Shown here: positions 63,658 through 64,000 of the stretch, piece by piece
Numbering within the stretch: the first letter of the stretch is position 1
Layout: the number at the start of each line of letters is the position of its first letter
Assembly (NCBI RefSeq): GCF_900168125.1
Contig: NZ_FUZF01000018.1
Coordinates: forward strand, 1-64,000
Length of the DNA: 64,000 bases
Source: Sphingobacterium nematocida
Lineage (GTDB): Bacteria; Bacteroidota; Bacteroidia; Sphingobacteriales; Sphingobacteriaceae
Reading direction: 5' to 3'
Program-made: the position numbers and the translations under genes
Notes under the pieces: model-generated
What the model was told of the DNA's origin: nothing
Database searches by the model: none
What the model saw: only the letters and a program-made list of their open reading frames with translations

Positions 63658-63867
63658 TATTAATTTAGACAACACACAATTGGAAATGGTTTAATCAAAT
63701 CTAATCAATACCAATCAAACTTCCTAATACAAAGTTAGTTTTTTAAAAAGCTAAGTGTGCATGATATTATATATATTTTCTGCTTTTAACAATTTTTAAC
63801 AAGAAAATTCGTTACGTCAAGATTTTGCTCTATATTGGCACCATATTTAATAGTAACACGGTAAATA

Positions 63868-64000
63868 ATGACTATGGGCTCAGACCATAAACACACATTG
63901 AATCGCCTCAGTATGGGCGGCTTACTCATCTCCTTAGGAATCATATTTGGAGATATTGGAACTTCTCCACTTTATGTTTTCAAAGCAATTTTTAACCAAG
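63868..64000 (+). CDS. kup: KUP-type potassium transporter, N-terminal fragment
   Basis: The first 44 codons are visible; the gene runs off the right edge. After the start (ATG 63868, or 63874) the sequence has the Kup signature LLISLGIIFGDIGTSPLYVFKAIF, the first transmembrane helix. K+/H+ symporter of the inner membrane. The cut is due to the window edge and not a truncation. Confidence 0.85.
   Translation, partial: MTMGSDHKHTLNRLSMGGLLISLGIIFGDIGTSPLYVFKAIFNQ

Overview
The window is bacterial chromosome from a member of the Bacteroidota, most likely the Sphingobacteriaceae (Sphingobacterium or Pedobacter type). The evidence is AT-rich intergenic DNA, promoters of the TTG-N19-21-TAnnTTTG type, little use of Shine-Dalgarno sites, a TamL lipoprotein in place of TamA, a type IX secretion sorting domain, the GNAT-argG-argC order, and many secreted proteins with SPI or SPII signals. 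No transposase, phage gene or CRISPR array was seen. Most of the window is core genome. Genus-level placement is inference.

Layout. 1-405: leader and promoters of an rRNA operon reading off the left edge; the 16S gene seems to begin at about base 1. 845-9316: a microaerobic block on the minus strand. It holds ccoS, ccoI and hemN, a truncated LdhA-like domain protein, a REC-FNR fusion regulator, a FixL-like PAS kinase and ettA. A TGAT-N4-ATCA site lies between the regulator and the cco/hemN operon. 9571-12114: clpC. 12171-13451: a DUF3472 protein. 13646-17041: an arginine operon (GNAT, argG, argC) with a long leader that encodes an arginine-rich 34-residue peptide. 17256-25549: a small membrane protein, YceI, a lipoprotein oligopeptidase B, a subtilase, nth, recA and a Tat-type phosphoesterase. 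25614-30882: pruA, an AraC regulator, superoxide dismutase, tadA, csaA, a CsbD-like protein and an outer-membrane barrel. 31181-34785: sdhCAB.

34994-40774 is the most unusual block. On the minus strand, a LuxI/FeeM-like acyltransferase, an E1/ThiF-like adenylating enzyme, a 7TM-DISM histidine kinase and a REC-kinase lie in one run. A stand-alone receiver, closely similar to the REC of that last kinase, converges on it. This looks like a small-molecule synthesis module coupled to its own sensing pathway.

41011-50025: a small membrane protein, a SUFU-domain protein with a TonB-C-like partner, a conserved unknown, topB, dgt, galM and a TlpA-like thioredoxin. 50069-53073: a two-component system followed by two PepSY-like secreted proteins. 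53262-60852: tamB-tamL. 61490-62428: mdh, flanked by degenerate palindromic intergenic repeats. 62639-64000: a retropepsin-like protein, a T9SS sorting-domain-only protein, and the start of kup, cut by the window edge. An 87-bp dispersed repeat occurs twice (40901 and 63110).

Functionally, the oxygen/redox block (FixL-like sensor, REC-FNR regulator, cbb3 assembly genes, oxygen-independent haem synthesis) reads as one regulon. sdhCAB and mdh supply TCA and electron-transport steps. tamB-tamL and the T9SS protein belong to envelope biogenesis.
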